The position numbers and the translations under genes are program-made. A DNA stretch of 64,000 bases from Brachybacterium huguangmaarense (GTDB taxonomy: Bacteria; Actinomycetota; Actinomycetes; Actinomycetales; Dermabacteraceae): NCBI RefSeq assembly GCF_025725725.1, contig NZ_CP107020.1, positions 1,674,001 through 1,738,000 on the forward strand. The letters run 5' to 3'. The first letter of the stretch is position 1, and each line of letters opens with the position of its first letter. The notes beneath the pieces are model-generated. The model saw nothing but the letters and a program-made list of their open reading frames with translations. It had not been told where the DNA came from and did no database searches. Positions 19,074 through 29,305 of the stretch are shown here, in pieces.

Positions 19074-19919
19074 ATGTTCGGCCGCGGAGCAGGGACACGC
19101 GCCGTGCGCCCGGCCACGGTCGAGGCGGCGCTGCGGCTGGCGCTCGCCGATCCGCTGACCAACGCCCTGGCGGGCTCGCGGCTCGTGGAGCTGCGCCACA
19201 GCGCCACCGCGCTGTCCCGCGAGTTCGCCATGGTCGGCCCCGATCTCGTGCCGCGCGGCGTGCTGTGGAACGGCGCGAACGCGTGCCCGATCGGCGCCGA
19301 CGACGAGGCCCTCGACCGCTTCGCCGAGCGGCTCGCCGCACGCGGCCGCACCACGAGCTCGCTCGTCGGGCCGCGCACGGCGATCGAGCGGATGTGGACC
19401 ACGATCGGGCCCGCATGGGGCCGCGCGCGCGACTACCGCTGGTCCCAGCCCCTGCTCGAGGCCGTCGACACGCCCTCCGTGCGGCCCGACCCCGCGATCC
19501 GTCCCGCTCTGCGCGGCGAGGAGGAGCTCGTCTTCCCCGCCTCGGTCGCGATGTTCCGAGAGGAGGTGGGCACCGATCCGACCGCCTACGACGGCGGCCG
19601 CGGCTACTACCGCCGGGTGGCCGAGCTGGTGGGGCTCGGCAGGACCTACGTGCTCCTCGAGCACGGGCGCGTCGTGTTCAAGGCCGACGTCGGCGCGATC
19701 TTCGGGGACGTCGCCCAGCTGCACGGCGTCTGGGTGGACCCGGCTCGACGCGGTCGGGGCATCGCGCGGCGGGCGATGGCCGCCGTGACCGAGCAGGTGC
19801 GGCGCGACCACGCGCCGCGCGTCTCGCTGTACGTCAACGACTTCAACGAGCCGGCGCGCAAGGCCTACGCGGCCTCCGGGTTCCGCCAGGCCGGGGAGCT
19901 CGCGACCGTCCTGTTCTGA
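19074..19919 (+). CDS. GNAT-family acetyltransferase with DUF4081 N-terminal domain
   Basis: 281 residues. The N-terminal half (about 10-125) resembles the DUF4081 region found fused to GNAT enzymes beside ispG in actinobacteria; the C-terminal half is a GNAT fold with acetyl-CoA-binding segment 'LHGVWVDPARRGRGIARRAM' and 'LYVNDFNEPARKAYAASGF'. It lies 7 bases after ispG and is surely co-transcribed. The substrate is not known; the gene pairing is conserved but its meaning is not established. Confidence 0.88.
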   Translation: MFGRGAGTRAVRPATVEAALRLALADPLTNALAGSRLVELRHSATALSREFAMVGPDLVPRGVLWNGANACPIGADDEALDRFAERLAARGRTTSSLVGPRTAIERMWTTIGPAWGRARDYRWSQPLLEAVDTPSVRPDPAIRPALRGEEELVFPASVAMFREEVGTDPTAYDGGRGYYRRVAELVGLGRTYVLLEHGRVVFKADVGAIFGDVAQLHGVWVDPARRGRGIARRAMAAVTEQVRRDHAPRVSLYVNDFNEPARKAYAASGFRQAGELATVLF

Positions 19920-19994
19920 CGTGCGCCCGTGCGGGCCGCGGAGCCCCTGCCCCGCCGCACGGCCTCATCGCACCGCACGGCGCCCCCTCGCGCC

Positions 19995-20837
19995 TCAGAC
20001 CTGCGCGGGACGATGCGCGGTGAGCACGAACTGCAGGGGCATGCGGTCGGGGTCCTCGCGCAGGCGGTAGCGGTCGCCCTCGGCGACCATGAGGTCGGGC
20101 CAGGGCGTCCAGGCCGCGTACGGGGTCTCCTCGAAGGAGTCGAGCACGAGGCCCGCCTCGAGCACGGCCGTGACGATCTGGCCGATCGAGTGGTTCCACT
20201 GGTGGCTCACGCCGTGCACGATGGCGGGGGCGTCGGGCGCGGCATCGATGTAGGAGGCGTCGTCGTCCCACGTCATCGGGGTCTCGCGCTGGAAATAGGG
20301 CTGCTCGACCCGCAGCCCCTGCGAGACGTCCTCGCCGATCGTCATCGACATCGGGTGGTCGTCGCGCACGAGGAAGCGGCCTCCCGGGCGCAGCAGGGAG
20401 GCGACGACCCGCGCCCACGCCGCCACGTCGGGCAGCCAGCACAGCACCCCGATCGAGGTGTAGACGAGGTCGAAGTCCCCGTCGACGGCCGTGCGCGCGT
20501 CGTACACGTTGGCCTCGACGAGCTCGAGATCGGCGCCGCAGCGCGCCGCGATCGCGCGGGCGCGGCGCACCGACTCGCCCGAGAGGTCCACCCCGACCAC
20601 GCGGCGCGCGCCCAGGCGCTGGAGGCTCACGGTGTCGGTTCCCAGATGGCACTGCAGATGGATCACGTCCGCTCCCGTCAGGTCGCCGAGGCGCCCGACG
20701 TCCTGGGCGACCTCGGGGGAGAGGCGGGCTCGATCCGCGACGAGGGCGTCGATGCCGTAGCCGGAGGCCTCGTGGAGCGCCGCCCGGTCGTCCCAGTTGG
20801 CGCGGTTGTCGGCGAAGTAGCGGTCGCGGTCGGTCAT
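19995..20837 (-). CDS. Class I SAM-dependent methyltransferase
   Basis: 280 residues. Motif I '[20 protein letters not shown]', motif II '[15 protein letters not shown]' and the later '[21 protein letters not shown]' define a class I Rossmann methyltransferase of the UbiE/Methyltransf_11-25 type, acting on a small molecule. ATG 20837 is close to the divergent proS promoter region and convergent with the GNAT gene. The C-terminal third ('[20 protein letters not shown]', '[14 protein letters not shown]') matches a common but uncharacterised bacterial subgroup. No substrate can be named. Confidence 0.88.
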   Translation of the reverse strand: MTDRDRYFADNRANWDDRAALHEASGYGIDALVADRARLSPEVAQDVGRLGDLTGADVIHLQCHLGTDTVSLQRLGARRVVGVDLSGESVRRARAIAARCGADLELVEANVYDARTAVDGDFDLVYTSIGVLCWLPDVAAWARVVASLLRPGGRFLVRDDHPMSMTIGEDVSQGLRVEQPYFQRETPMTWDDDASYIDAAPDAPAIVHGVSHQWNHSIGQIVTAVLEAGLVLDSFEETPYAAWTPWPDLMVAEGDRYRLREDPDRMPLQFVLTAHRPAQV

Positions 20838-20911
20838 GGTCCGACGCTATCGGCGCCCCGCGGTGCCCGACGAGCGGTTTTCGCGGCGGCGTCCGGGCCC
20901 GTGCGCCCCAT

Positions 20912-20917
20912 TACGAT
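20912..20917 (+). promoter_or_regulatory. Putative proS -10 box (TACGAT)
   Basis: TACGAT lies 59 nt before the proS start, in the divergent gap with the methyltransferase gene. Confidence 0.35.
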
Positions 20918-20976
20918 GGACCAGGCGCCGCCCGAGCCGACGGGCGCCGCCGTCGACCACCGCGAAAGGCCCGCCC

Positions 20977-22746
20977 ATGATCCGCATGTCCTCGTCGTTC
21001 ATCCGCACCCTGCGCGAGGACCCGGCGGACGCCGAGGTCGCGAGCCACAAGCTGCTGGTGCGCGCCGGGTACATCCGCCGCAGCGCCGCCGGCATCTACA
21101 CCTGGCTGCCGCTGGGGCTCAAGGTGCTGCGCCGCGTCGAGCAGATCGTGCGCGAGGAGCAGGACGCGATCGGCGGCCAGGAGGTCCTGTTCAGCGCCCT
21201 CCAGCCGCGTGCGCCGTACGACGCCACGGGCCGCTGGGACGACTACGGCGACAACATCTTCCGCCTGCAGGACCGGCGGCGGGACGACTACCTGCTCGCC
21301 CCCACGCACGAGGAGATGTTCGCCCTGCTGGTCAAGGACATGTACTCCTCGTACAAGGACCTGCCGACCATGCTCTACCAGATCCAGAACAAGTTCCGCG
21401 ACGAGGCGCGCCCCCGCGCGGGCCTGCTGCGCGTGCGCGAGTTCGTGATGAAGGACGCGTACTCCTTCGACGTCGACGACGCCGGCCTCGACCGCTCGTA
21501 CGACCTCCAGCGGATCGCCTACACGCGGACCTTCGACCGCCTCGGTCTGCCCACCGTGATCTGCCAGGCCGACGCGGGCGCGATGGGCGGCAGCCGCTCC
21601 GAGGAGTTCCTGCACCCCACCCCGGTCGGCGAGGACACCTTCGTGGTCTCCGACGGCGGCTACGCCGCCAACGTCGAGGCGGTCACGACGCTCGCGCCCG
21701 AGCCGCTCGACGACGAGACCATCGCGACCCTGCCGCTCGCGCACACCGAGGACACGCCCGGCGCCTCGACCATCGCCGCGCTCACCGACTTCTCCAACGC
21801 CACGTTCCCCCGCGAGGGCGGGCAGTGGACCCGCTACGAGATGCTCAAGCACCTCGTGTACCTGCTCACCCACCCCGACGGCTCGACCGAGCCGCTCGTG
21901 ATCGCGCTGCCGGGCGACCGCGAGGTCGACGAGAAGCGGCTCGAGGTGGCCGTCGCCCCCGCGGTCGCGACGCCCTTCGGCGAGGAGGACTTCGCGCGCC
22001 ACCCCGTGCTCGCCAAGGGCTACATCGGCCCCGCCGGGCTCGGGCTCACCTCGGACTCCGGGATCCGGTACCTCGTCGACCCGCGCGTCGTGCCGGGCAC
22101 CGCGTGGGTCGCGGGCGCCGGCCAGAAGGACCGCCACGTCTACGACCTCGTCTACGGCCGCGACTTCGTGGCCGACGGCACGATCGAGGCGGCCGAGGTC
22201 AAGGACGGCGATCCGGCTCCCGACGGCTCCGGCCCGCTGCGCATCACGCGCGGCATGGAGATGGGGCACATCTTCCAGCTCGGCCGCAAGTACGCCGAGG
22301 CGCTCGGGGTGACCGTGCTCGACGAGAACGGCAAGCAGGTGGTCGTGACGATGGGCTCCTACGGGATCGGGGTGACCCGCGCGGTCGCCGCGATCGCCGA
22401 GACCTTCCACGACGACAAGGGGCTCACCTGGCCGCGCTCCGTGGCCCCGGCCGACGTGCACGTGCTCGCGACCGGCAAGGACTCCTCGGTGTTCGACGAG
22501 GCCGAGCGCATCGCGCGCGATCTCGAGGCCGAGGGGATCGAGGTCCTCTACGACGACCGCCCCAAGGTCTCCCCGGGCGTGAAGTTCAAGGACGCCGAGC
22601 TGCTCGGCGTTCCGACCACCGTGGTCGTCGGGCGCGGGCTCGCGAGCGGGGTCGTCGAGATCCGCGACCGGGCCAGCGGCGACGTGGCCGAGACCTCGCC
22701 CGCCGACGTCGTCACCCAGGTGATCGCCGCGGTGCGCGCCGGCTGA
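20977..22746 (+). CDS. proS: Proline--tRNA ligase (bacterial type)
   Basis: 589-residue class II aminoacyl-tRNA synthetase. Motif 1 region '[25 protein letters not shown]'; motif 2 '[32 protein letters not shown]'-type segment at about 125-160; motif 3 near 440 ('[16 protein letters not shown]'). The editing domain (YbaK/INS-like) sits between motifs 2 and 3, about 225-400, so this is the bacterial form that clears mischarged Ala-tRNA. The anticodon-binding domain ends the protein. ATG 20977 follows 'cgcgaaaggcccgccc'. Confidence 0.97.
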   Translation: MIRMSSSFIRTLREDPADAEVASHKLLVRAGYIRRSAAGIYTWLPLGLKVLRRVEQIVREEQDAIGGQEVLFSALQPRAPYDATGRWDDYGDNIFRLQDRRRDDYLLAPTHEEMFALLVKDMYSSYKDLPTMLYQIQNKFRDEARPRAGLLRVREFVMKDAYSFDVDDAGLDRSYDLQRIAYTRTFDRLGLPTVICQADAGAMGGSRSEEFLHPTPVGEDTFVVSDGGYAANVEAVTTLAPEPLDDETIATLPLAHTEDTPGASTIAALTDFSNATFPREGGQWTRYEMLKHLVYLLTHPDGSTEPLVIALPGDREVDEKRLEVAVAPAVATPFGEEDFARHPVLAKGYIGPAGLGLTSDSGIRYLVDPRVVPGTAWVAGAGQKDRHVYDLVYGRDFVADGTIEAAEVKDGDPAPDGSGPLRITRGMEMGHIFQLGRKYAEALGVTVLDENGKQVVVTMGSYGIGVTRAVAAIAETFHDDKGLTWPRSVAPADVHVLATGKDSSVFDEAERIARDLEAEGIEVLYDDRPKVSPGVKFKDAELLGVPTTVVVGRGLASGVVEIRDRASGDVAETSPADVVTQVIAAVRAG

Positions 22747-22757
22747 CCCGCCGTCGT

Positions 22758-22779
22758 CCGCGGGCCGAGAGGTCCGCGG
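22758..22779. terminator. Shared terminator hairpin between proS and the DUF4439 gene
   Basis: Nine-base-pair stem with one G-U pair (22758-22766 with 22771-22779) and a GAGA loop, between convergent genes. Confidence 0.6.
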
Positions 22780-22791
22780 CAGGCGGCGCGC

Positions 22792-23853
22792 TCAGCGGTC
22801 GTCGGCCGAGAGGGACGGCAGGACGGGGATGGCCGAGACCGCGCCGACCAGGCCGTGCGCCTCGGCGAGCGCGGTCGCGACCGCGAACGCCCGGCGCGCG
22901 AAGGGGACCGCGCCGACCATCGCGACCCAGTCCTCGAGCAGCCCCTGGCCGATCCCGGCGGGCAGCTCCTCGAGCGTCGCGGCGTCCAGACCCCCGCCCG
23001 GCAGGGGGTACACGGCCTCCTGCGGCACGTCCGTGATCTGGTCCTCCTCGGCGATCCGGGCGAGGCGCCGGGCCCGGTCGCGATGCAGGCCCGAGGTGTC
23101 GAGCAGCGGGGTGCGGGCGGCCGCGTCCGTCGCGCGGGCGGCCATCACCTCGAACGCGTAGCCCGCGTACCACTCGTCGCCCTGGGCCTCCTGGAGCGCC
23201 GCCTCGTAGTCGACGGTCGCGGCGACCGACGGCGGGTCCGAGGTGGGCACCTCGCGGGTCGGGACGAGGGCGTCCTCCCCGGGCGGAGCGGGCGCCGCGA
23301 GCGCGGCGTCGCCCGCCGCGAGCACGAGGGTGCCCGCGGCCCACTGGAGGTGGGAGACGATCGCGGCGATCACCCGGGCCAGGGATCCCGAGCACTGCAC
23401 GCAGGCGTCGGCGCCGAGCGCGATCATCTGCCCCAGCAGGTCGACGATGCCCGCGGCGTCCACCGGCTGGGCCTCGGCGCCCCCGCCGTCGCTCGCCCCG
23501 TGGCCCGCGGAGCTCGCGTCCTGCTCCTTCTGGGCCTCGGCCCCCGTGAGCAGGGCGTCGCGGTGCTCGACGAGCGCGGCGTGCAGCTCGCGGACGCGCC
23601 CGGCGATCTCCTCGCGGGGGTCCGCGCCGCCGGCCGTGGCCTCGAGCAGGCGGTCCAGCAGCTCCAAAAGGTCGGCGCGGTAGAGGTCGTCGATGCCGAG
23701 CGGCGGCGGGGTGTAGGCGGCGGGCTGGCCCACGCGCACGGAGCCGCATCCTGCGACGGCGAGCACGGCGGAGGCGCCGAGCCCCCAGCGCAGCACGGAC
23801 CGGCGGCTGGGCGCGGAGGAGCGCGGGGCGGGGGAGCGGGTCGGGCCGGGCAC
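22792..23853 (-). CDS. DUF4439-type lipoprotein (ferritin-like domain)
   Basis: 353 residues. The N-terminus has 'RRSVLRWGLGASAVLAVAGC', a twin-Arg-like signal ending in a lipobox Cys, so it is probably a membrane-anchored lipoprotein. The region from about 205 to 353 is all-helical and resembles the DUF4439 ferritin-like domain found beside rimP in actinobacteria ('YEAALQEAQGDEWYAGYAFEVMAARA'). A low-complexity Gly/Ala stretch with 'ACVQCSG' lies in the middle. GTG 23853 is chosen: it leaves a normal short basic N-region and has a -10-like box six bases upstream. Function unknown; metal binding is not assured. Confidence 0.8.
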   Translation of the reverse strand: MPGPTRSPAPRSSAPSRRSVLRWGLGASAVLAVAGCGSVRVGQPAAYTPPPLGIDDLYRADLLELLDRLLEATAGGADPREEIAGRVRELHAALVEHRDALLTGAEAQKEQDASSAGHGASDGGGAEAQPVDAAGIVDLLGQMIALGADACVQCSGSLARVIAAIVSHLQWAAGTLVLAAGDAALAAPAPPGEDALVPTREVPTSDPPSVAATVDYEAALQEAQGDEWYAGYAFEVMAARATDAAARTPLLDTSGLHRDRARRLARIAEEDQITDVPQEAVYPLPGGGLDAATLEELPAGIGQGLLEDWVAMVGAVPFARRAFAVATALAEAHGLVGAVSAIPVLPSLSADDR

Positions 23854-23859
23854 CCGACG

Positions 23860-23865
23860 ATTCTC
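23860..23865 (-). promoter_or_regulatory. Putative -10 box (GAGAAT, with TGC before it) for the DUF4439 gene
   Basis: Read on the minus strand, TGC-GAGAAT ends six bases before GTG 23853, giving a leaderless or nearly leaderless mRNA if used. Confidence 0.35.
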
Positions 23866-24006
23866 GCATCCGAGACCAGCGCCTGCCGGCACCCGCCGGC
23901 ACCCGTCGGCTCCCGCCAGCGCGTGCCCGCAGCCGTCTGTCGTCGCCGTCCGCCGTCCGCCCGGTCGGTCGGGCCCCTCGTCGATCCAGCACCCAGGGGC
24001 GGCGAC

Positions 24007-24012
24007 TAGACT
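24007..24012 (+). promoter_or_regulatory. Putative -10 box (TAGACT) of the rimP-nusA-infB operon
   Basis: TAGACT lies 133 nt before rimP. The leader that would follow contains a small GC hairpin (arms around 24019-24024 and 24040-24046). No clear -35 box. Confidence 0.4.
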
Positions 24013-24145
24013 CGACCGTGCCGCCGCGCCATCGGGTGCGGCGGTCCGTTGTCCGGCACCGCCGGGCGCGGGTCCGACCTGACAATCCCGCCCGCCGCGT
24101 CCTCATGGGACGGCCGGCGGCCCACGATCGTGAAGAGGTGCCCGA

Positions 24146-24733
24146 GTGACGATCGCCCCCGACGCCTCCGAGTCGCTGAGGACGACCGTCGTCCCGCTCG
24201 TCGAGCGCGCCGGCCTGTTCTGCGAGGACGCCGCCGTGCGCCCGCGCGGCGGCCGCACGCAGGTCACGGTCGTGGTGGACCTGCCCGAGGACCGCACCGG
24301 CAGCGTCGACCTCGACACCGTGGCCGCGCTGTCCCGCGAGATCTCCGACGCCCTCGACGCGGACGACGCCTTCCTCGGCGGCGCCGCCTACGACCTCGAG
24401 GTCGGAACCCCGGGCGCGGAGCGCACCCTGACCGCGCCGCGGCACTTCCGGCGCTCGCGCGGTCGCCTGCTCGCCCTCCGCACGCAGGACGGCCGCGAGC
24501 TGACCGCTCGCCTGCTCGACGTCTCCGACGACGACACGGCCCGCGTGCGACCCCAGGACCCGCCCGGCACCAAGCCCCGCACCCGCTCCCGGCCCGTCGC
24601 GGACCTCGAGCTGCCCCTCGCAGACATCGCGTCCGCCCGGGTGCTGATCGAGTTCTCCCCGCCCGCGGACCTCGAGGACCTGCCCGCGGGGGACGCCGAC
24701 GACACACACCCCGACGACCAGGTGGAAGGCTGA
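24146..24733 (+). CDS. rimP: Ribosome maturation factor RimP
   Basis: 195-residue RimP, needed for 30S subunit maturation. The N-terminal domain covers about 8-85 ('[20 protein letters not shown]', '[22 protein letters not shown]') and the C-terminal Sm-like domain about 90-175, followed by an acidic tail. GTG 24146 follows 'gaagaggtgcccga'. nusA begins one base after its stop, the standard rimP-nusA pairing. Confidence 0.94.
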   Translation: MTIAPDASESLRTTVVPLVERAGLFCEDAAVRPRGGRTQVTVVVDLPEDRTGSVDLDTVAALSREISDALDADDAFLGGAAYDLEVGTPGAERTLTAPRHFRRSRGRLLALRTQDGRELTARLLDVSDDDTARVRPQDPPGTKPRTRSRPVADLELPLADIASARVLIEFSPPADLEDLPAGDADDTHPDDQVEG

Positions 24734-24734
24734 C

Positions 24735-25706
24735 ATGGACATCGACATGGGAGCGCTGCGTGCGCTCGAACGGGAGCGGGACATCTCGCTGCCCGTCCTG
24801 CTGGACGCCATCCGCCAGGCCCTCCTGGTCGCGTACCAGCACACCGAGGACCCGGCCCGGTCCGCGCGCGTCGAGATCGACGAGCGCAGCGGCCGCGTCT
24901 CCGTGCTCGCCCAGGAGCGCGACGAGGACGGCGAGGTCGTCCGCGAGTGGGACGACACCCCCGCGGGCTTCGGGCGGGTCGCCGCGTCGACCGCCCGCCA
25001 GGTCATCTTCTCGCGCATCCGCGAGCTCGAGGACGAGGCCGTGATGGGGGAGTTCGCCTCCCGCAGCGACGACATCGTCTCGGGCGTGATCCAGCAGGGG
25101 CGCGACCCCCGCATGGTGCAGGTGGACCTCGGCAGCGTCGAGGCCGTGCTGCCGCCCCACGAGCGCGTGCCGGGGGAGGACTACTCCCACGGCACGCGCA
25201 TCCGCGCGTACGTCGTCGAGACCCGTCGCGGGCCCAAGGGCCCCCAGATCACGCTGTCGCGCTCGCACCCCAACCTCGTGCGCCGCCTGTTCGCGCTCGA
25301 GGTGCCCGAGGTCGCCGACGGCACCGTCGAGATCGCCGCGCTCGCGCGCGAGGCCGGGCACCGCACCAAGGTGGCCGTGCGCGCGACCGTGCCGGGCGTC
25401 AACGCCAAGGGCGCGTGCATCGGCCCCATGGGCGCCCGCGTGCGCGCCGTCATGAACGAGCTCAACGGCGAGAAGATCGACATCGTCGACTACGACGAGG
25501 ACCCCGCGACCTTCGTCGCGAGCGCCCTCTCGCCCGCCCGCGTGACGAGCGTCGTCGTGATCGACGAGGTCGCCCGCGCCGTGCGCGCGACGGTCCCCGA
25601 GGGCCAGTTCTCGCTCGCGATCGGCAAGGAGGGCCAGAACGCCCGCCTCGCCGCGAAGCTCACGGGCTGGAAGATCGACATCCGTCCCCAGAGCGCGCCG
25701 TCCTGA
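24735..25706 (+). CDS. nusA: Transcription termination/antitermination protein NusA
   Basis: 323 residues, the short actinobacterial NusA without the C-terminal acidic repeats of E. coli. It binds RNA polymerase and nascent RNA and tunes pausing and termination. N-terminal polymerase-binding domain about 1-110; S1 domain about 110-185 ('[21 protein letters not shown]'); two KH domains about 190-320 with '[23 protein letters not shown]' and '[25 protein letters not shown]'. ATG 24735 follows 'caggtggaaggctgac'. Confidence 0.97.
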   Translation: MDIDMGALRALERERDISLPVLLDAIRQALLVAYQHTEDPARSARVEIDERSGRVSVLAQERDEDGEVVREWDDTPAGFGRVAASTARQVIFSRIRELEDEAVMGEFASRSDDIVSGVIQQGRDPRMVQVDLGSVEAVLPPHERVPGEDYSHGTRIRAYVVETRRGPKGPQITLSRSHPNLVRRLFALEVPEVADGTVEIAALAREAGHRTKVAVRATVPGVNAKGACIGPMGARVRAVMNELNGEKIDIVDYDEDPATFVASALSPARVTSVVVIDEVARAVRATVPEGQFSLAIGKEGQNARLAAKLTGWKIDIRPQSAPS

Positions 25707-25764
25707 TCGGGGCGGGGTGATGGATCACACCGCCACCCGTCCGGCCCGTGACGTGCACCTCCGC

Positions 25765-25770
25765 TACACT
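25765..25770 (+). promoter_or_regulatory. Putative internal -10 box (TACACT) before ylxR-infB
   Basis: TACACT lies in the 184-bp gap between nusA and the YlxR-family gene, so infB may have its own promoter in addition to read-through. No good -35 element. Confidence 0.4.
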
Positions 25771-25890
25771 GGAGGGGCTGTTCATGCGTCCGACTGCCCT
25801 CGGACCGCCGATCCGTCGCCCCTGCGGGCGTCGTGCCGGCCGGGTCCCGGGAGCACGGGAGCATGAGGCGCTCGAGAGGGAGGTGACGGT

Positions 25891-26229
25891 GTGGATCCGC
25901 GCACCGCGACCTCCTCGCCCGAGCGGACGTGCGTGGGCTGCCGCAAGAAGGCCCCGCGCGATCAGCTCGTGCGTCTGGTCCGGGTGGGATCCCCGGACGG
26001 CGCCGCGCCCCGGATCCGGGTGGACGCTGCCGCGTCCGCGCCCGGCCGCGGGGCCTGGCTCCACCCCGACGCCCGATGCCTCGACCTCGCCCTCCGGCGA
26101 GGAGGCCTGGCCCGGTCCTTCCGGGGCCCGGTCGAGGTGGGCTCGCCCGACGAGCTCGCCCGACATCTCGAGGCGGCACATGCACCACTCACACAGAAGC
26201 GGGTAGAAGAACCAATGGACATCCGATGA
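25891..26229 (+). CDS. YlxR/DUF448-family RNA-binding protein
   Basis: 112 residues with the family's opening 'RTCVGCRKKAPRDQLVRLVR' and 'PGRGAWLHPDARCLDLALRRG'. YlxR proteins are small nucleoid- or RNA-associated proteins; B. subtilis YlxR influences metabolic gene expression and the structure suggests RNA binding. GTG 25891 follows 'gagagggaggtgacg'. Position between nusA and infB is conserved across Gram-positive bacteria. A C-terminal tail after about residue 90 is not conserved. Confidence 0.9.
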   Translation: MDPRTATSSPERTCVGCRKKAPRDQLVRLVRVGSPDGAAPRIRVDAAASAPGRGAWLHPDARCLDLALRRGGLARSFRGPVEVGSPDELARHLEAAHAPLTQKRVEEPMDIR

Positions 26230-26302
26230 GTACTCGACAATGAGCACCCACCAGATCTGATGGTCCGCGCCCTCCTGTCGGCCGGACCGAGACAGGAGAA
26301 TT

Positions 26303-29176
26303 GTGGCTAAGGTCCGCGTCCACGAGCTCGCCAAGGAGCTCGGACAGCCGAGCAAGGTCGTTCTGCAGAAGCTGCAGGACATGGGCGAGTTCGTCCGCTC
26401 AGCATCCTCGACCATCGAGGCCCCCGTCGCGCGTCGGCTGCGCGATCAGTTCCCGGGATCGTCGAACCAGTCCGCGGGATCCCCCGCGAAGGCCTCCGCG
26501 CCCGCGGCCCCCAAGCCCGGCCAGAAGCCTGCGACGCCCAAGCCGGGCGCGGCCAAGCCGGCCCCGGCCCCCGAGCAGCCGGCCGAGCAGAAGCCCGACC
26601 GGTCGAGCGCTGCCGACACGCAGCGCCCGGCGGCGTCCGCCAAGCCCGGCGGCGCCCCCAAGCCGGGACAGACCCCGGCCCCGCGCCAGGCCCCGGCCGC
26701 CGAGACCCCGGCGGCCCCGGAGCGTCCGGCCGCGCAGGAGCGCTCCTCCGCGCCCAAGCCCGGCCAGGCCGGTCCCCGTCCCGGCGGTGCGCCGCGCCCG
26801 GGCAACAACCCCTTCGCGACCAGCCAGGGCATGCCCCGGCCCGGTCAGCGTCGCCAGGGCGGCGGCCAGGGCGGTCCCCGTCCCGGCAACAACCCCTTCG
26901 CGACGAGCCAGGGCATGCCGCGTCCCGGCGCCCCGCGCCCGCCGCGCGACGGGCAGAACGCCGGCGGCTCCCGTGAGGGCGGCGCCCGTCCCGCGGCTCC
27001 GCGTCCCGGCGGCCGTCCCGGCATGCCCACCCCCGGCGTCATGCGTCAGCACGCCCACGGCGGCATCCAGGATGCCCGTCAGGGCGGCACCCGCCAGGGC
27101 GGCGGCGCGCGTCCCGGCCCCGGCGGCCGCGGCGGCGGTCGTCCCGGCGCCCCCGGCGGTGCGCCCGGTGGCGGCGGCTTCCCCGGCGGCGGTCGTCCCG
27201 GCGGCGGCGGTCGCGGCGGTCGTGGCGGCACCCAGGGTGCCTTCGGCCGCGGCGGCAAGCCCGCCCGCTCCCGCAAGTCCAAGCGCGCGAAGCGCCAGGA
27301 GTTCGAGCAGATGCAGGCGCCGGCCCCGGGCGGCGTCTCGATCCCGCGCGGCAACGGCCAGACCGTCCGTCTGCGCCGCGGCGCGTCGCTCACCGACTTC
27401 GCCGACCGCATCGACGTCAACCCCGCGTCGCTGATCACGGTGCTCTTCGCGATGGGCGAGATGGCCACGGCCACCCAGTCCCTCGACGAGGACACGTTCC
27501 ACCTGCTCGGCGAGGAGCTCGGCTACCGGATCGAGATCGTCTCGCCTGAGGACGAGGAGCGCGAGCTGCTGGGCCAGTTCGACATCGACCTCGATGCCGA
27601 GCTCGCCGACGAGGACGACGAGGACCGCCTGCCGCGTCCGCCGGTCGTCACCGTCATGGGCCACGTCGACCACGGCAAGACCCGACTGCTGGACACGATC
27701 CGCAACGCCCACGTCCAGGCGGGCGAGGCCGGCGGCATCACCCAGCACATTGGCGCCTACCAGGTCGTCGTCGAGCACGAGGGCGAGGAGGGCCTCGAGG
27801 AGCGCCCGATCACGTTCATCGACACCCCGGGCCACGAGGCGTTCACCGCCATGCGTGCCCGCGGCGCCGACGTCACGGACATCGCGATCCTCGTGGTCGC
27901 GGCCGACGACGGCGTGATGCCCCAGACCGTCGAGGCGCTCAACCACGCCCAGGCGGCCGACGTGCCGATCGTGGTCGCGGTCAACAAGATCGACAAGCCC
28001 GACGCGAACCCGCAGAAGATCCGTCAGCAGCTGACGGAGTTCAACCTGGTGGCCGAGGAGTACGGCGGCGACACCATGTTCGTGGACGTCTCCGCCCGCG
28101 AGAACCTGAACATCGACCAGCTGCTCGAGGCGGTCCTGCTCACCGCGGACGCCGCCCTGGACCTGCGCGCCAACCCGGACAAGGACGCGCGCGGCGTCGC
28201 GATCGAGGCCAACCTCGACCGCGGCCGCGGCCCCGTGGCCACGGTGCTCGTCCAGCAGGGCACCCTGCACGTCGGCGACGCCATCGTGTGTGGCACCGGC
28301 CACGGCCGTGTCCGCGCGATGCTCGACGAGCACGGCCAGCAGCTGCAGGAGGCGGGTCCGTCCCGCCCCGTGCAGGTGCTCGGTCTGACCTCGGTCCCCG
28401 GCGCGGGCGACTCCTTCCTGGTCGCCCAGGACGAGCGCACCGCCCGGCAGATCGCCGAGAAGCGCGAGGCCGCCAACCGTGCCGCGCTGCTGTCGCGCAC
28501 GCGCAAGCGGATCAGCCTCGAGGACATCAACAAGGCCATGGCCGAGGGCAAGGTCGAGACCCTCAACCTCATCCTCAAGGGCGACGCGGCGGGCTCCGTC
28601 GAGGCGCTCGAGGAGGCCCTGCTCGGCATCGAGATCGACGACCAGGTGCAGCTGCGCATCATCGACCGCGGCGTCGGCGCGATCACGATGAACAACATCA
28701 ACCTGGCCGTCGCCTCGGACGCCGTGATCATCGGCTTCAACGTCCGGGCCGAGGGGCAGAACGCCGAGTACGCCGACCGCGAGGGCGTGGAGATCAAGTA
28801 CTACTCCGTGATCTACCGCGCGATCGAGGAGGTCGAGCAGGCTCTGCAGGGCATGCTCAAGCCGGAGTACGAGGAGGTCGACACGGGCTCCGCGGAGATC
28901 CGCGACATCTTCCGCTCCTCGAAGTTCGGCAACATCGCCGGCTCGATCGTGCGCAGCGGGACCATCCGCCGCGGCGCCAAGGCGCGCATCACGCGCCGGG
29001 GCGTGGTCATCACGGAGAACCTCGAGATCGCCGGTCTGCGACGGTTCAAGGACGATGTCACCGAGGTCCGCGAGGGCTTCGAGTGCGGCATCAACCTGGG
29101 CTCGTTCAACGACCTGCAGCTCGAGGACCTCATCACGACCTACGAGATGCGCGAGAAGCCCCGCGAGACCAAGTGA
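26303..29176 (+). CDS. infB: Translation initiation factor IF-2
   Basis: 957-residue IF2, the GTPase that brings fMet-tRNA to the 30S subunit. Small N-terminal domain '[25 protein letters not shown]' (1-50), then a long Pro/Gly/Arg/Ala-rich linker (about 55-335) with two copies of [18 protein letters not shown] second IF2 N-domain (about 355-415) precedes the G domain: G1 '[12 protein letters not shown]', G2 '[10 protein letters not shown]', G3 'DTPGHEAF', G4 '[10 protein letters not shown]'. Domains II, III and C2 follow. GTG 26303 follows 'gagacaggagaatt', an excellent ribosome-binding site. Confidence 0.98.
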   Translation: MAKVRVHELAKELGQPSKVVLQKLQDMGEFVRSASSTIEAPVARRLRDQFPGSSNQSAGSPAKASAPAAPKPGQKPATPKPGAAKPAPAPEQPAEQKPDRSSAADTQRPAASAKPGGAPKPGQTPAPRQAPAAETPAAPERPAAQERSSAPKPGQAGPRPGGAPRPGNNPFATSQGMPRPGQRRQGGGQGGPRPGNNPFATSQGMPRPGAPRPPRDGQNAGGSREGGARPAAPRPGGRPGMPTPGVMRQHAHGGIQDARQGGTRQGGGARPGPGGRGGGRPGAPGGAPGGGGFPGGGRPGGGGRGGRGGTQGAFGRGGKPARSRKSKRAKRQEFEQMQAPAPGGVSIPRGNGQTVRLRRGASLTDFADRIDVNPASLITVLFAMGEMATATQSLDEDTFHLLGEELGYRIEIVSPEDEERELLGQFDIDLDAELADEDDEDRLPRPPVVTVMGHVDHGKTRLLDTIRNAHVQAGEAGGITQHIGAYQVVVEHEGEEGLEERPITFIDTPGHEAFTAMRARGADVTDIAILVVAADDGVMPQTVEALNHAQAADVPIVVAVNKIDKPDANPQKIRQQLTEFNLVAEEYGGDTMFVDVSARENLNIDQLLEAVLLTADAALDLRANPDKDARGVAIEANLDRGRGPVATVLVQQGTLHVGDAIVCGTGHGRVRAMLDEHGQQLQEAGPSRPVQVLGLTSVPGAGDSFLVAQDERTARQIAEKREAANRAALLSRTRKRISLEDINKAMAEGKVETLNLILKGDAAGSVEALEEALLGIEIDDQVQLRIIDRGVGAITMNNINLAVASDAVIIGFNVRAEGQNAEYADREGVEIKYYSVIYRAIEEVEQALQGMLKPEYEEVDTGSAEIRDIFRSSKFGNIAGSIVRSGTIRRGAKARITRRGVVITENLEIAGLRRFKDDVTEVREGFECGINLGSFNDLQLEDLITTYEMREKPRETK
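26795..26929 (+). repeat. Two copies of a 17-residue coding repeat in the IF2 linker
   Basis: Residues 165-181 and 193-209 of IF2 (bases 26795-26845 and 26879-26929) are identical, [17 protein letters not shown], separated by an 11-residue Gly/Gln/Arg-rich spacer. Similar repeats are known in actinobacterial IF2 linkers. Confidence 0.85.
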
Positions 29177-29182
29177 TCCGAT

Positions 29183-29218
29183 CGGTGCGGGCGCGGCGGT
29201 GACGCCGCCCCCGCACCG
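29183..29218 (+). terminator. Terminator hairpin after infB (first of two)
   Basis: Arms of 16 bases (29183-29198 and 29203-29218) with a single mismatch and a GTGA tetraloop, 7 nt after the infB stop. No T tract, as usual at this GC content. Confidence 0.75.
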
Positions 29219-29226
29219 GCCCTGCG

Positions 29227-29253
29227 GCGCCCCGGTCCCCGTGACCGGGGCGC
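29227..29253 (+). terminator. Second hairpin after infB
   Basis: Perfect 11-bp stem (29227-29237 with 29243-29253) and 5-nt loop, 8 nt after the first hairpin. The tandem pair suggests firm separation of the nusA-infB unit from the downstream genes. Confidence 0.7.
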
Positions 29254-29269
29254 TCCCGTGTCCCCGGGG

Positions 29270-29275
29270 TATCCT
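29270..29275 (+). promoter_or_regulatory. Putative -10 box (TATCCT) of the methyltransferase-rbfA-truB unit
   Basis: TATCCT lies 30 nt before the methyltransferase start and directly after the double hairpin, so transcription can restart here. Confidence 0.45.
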
Positions 29276-29305
29276 TCCCGGGCCCGCCGAGCGAACGGAG
29301 TGGCG

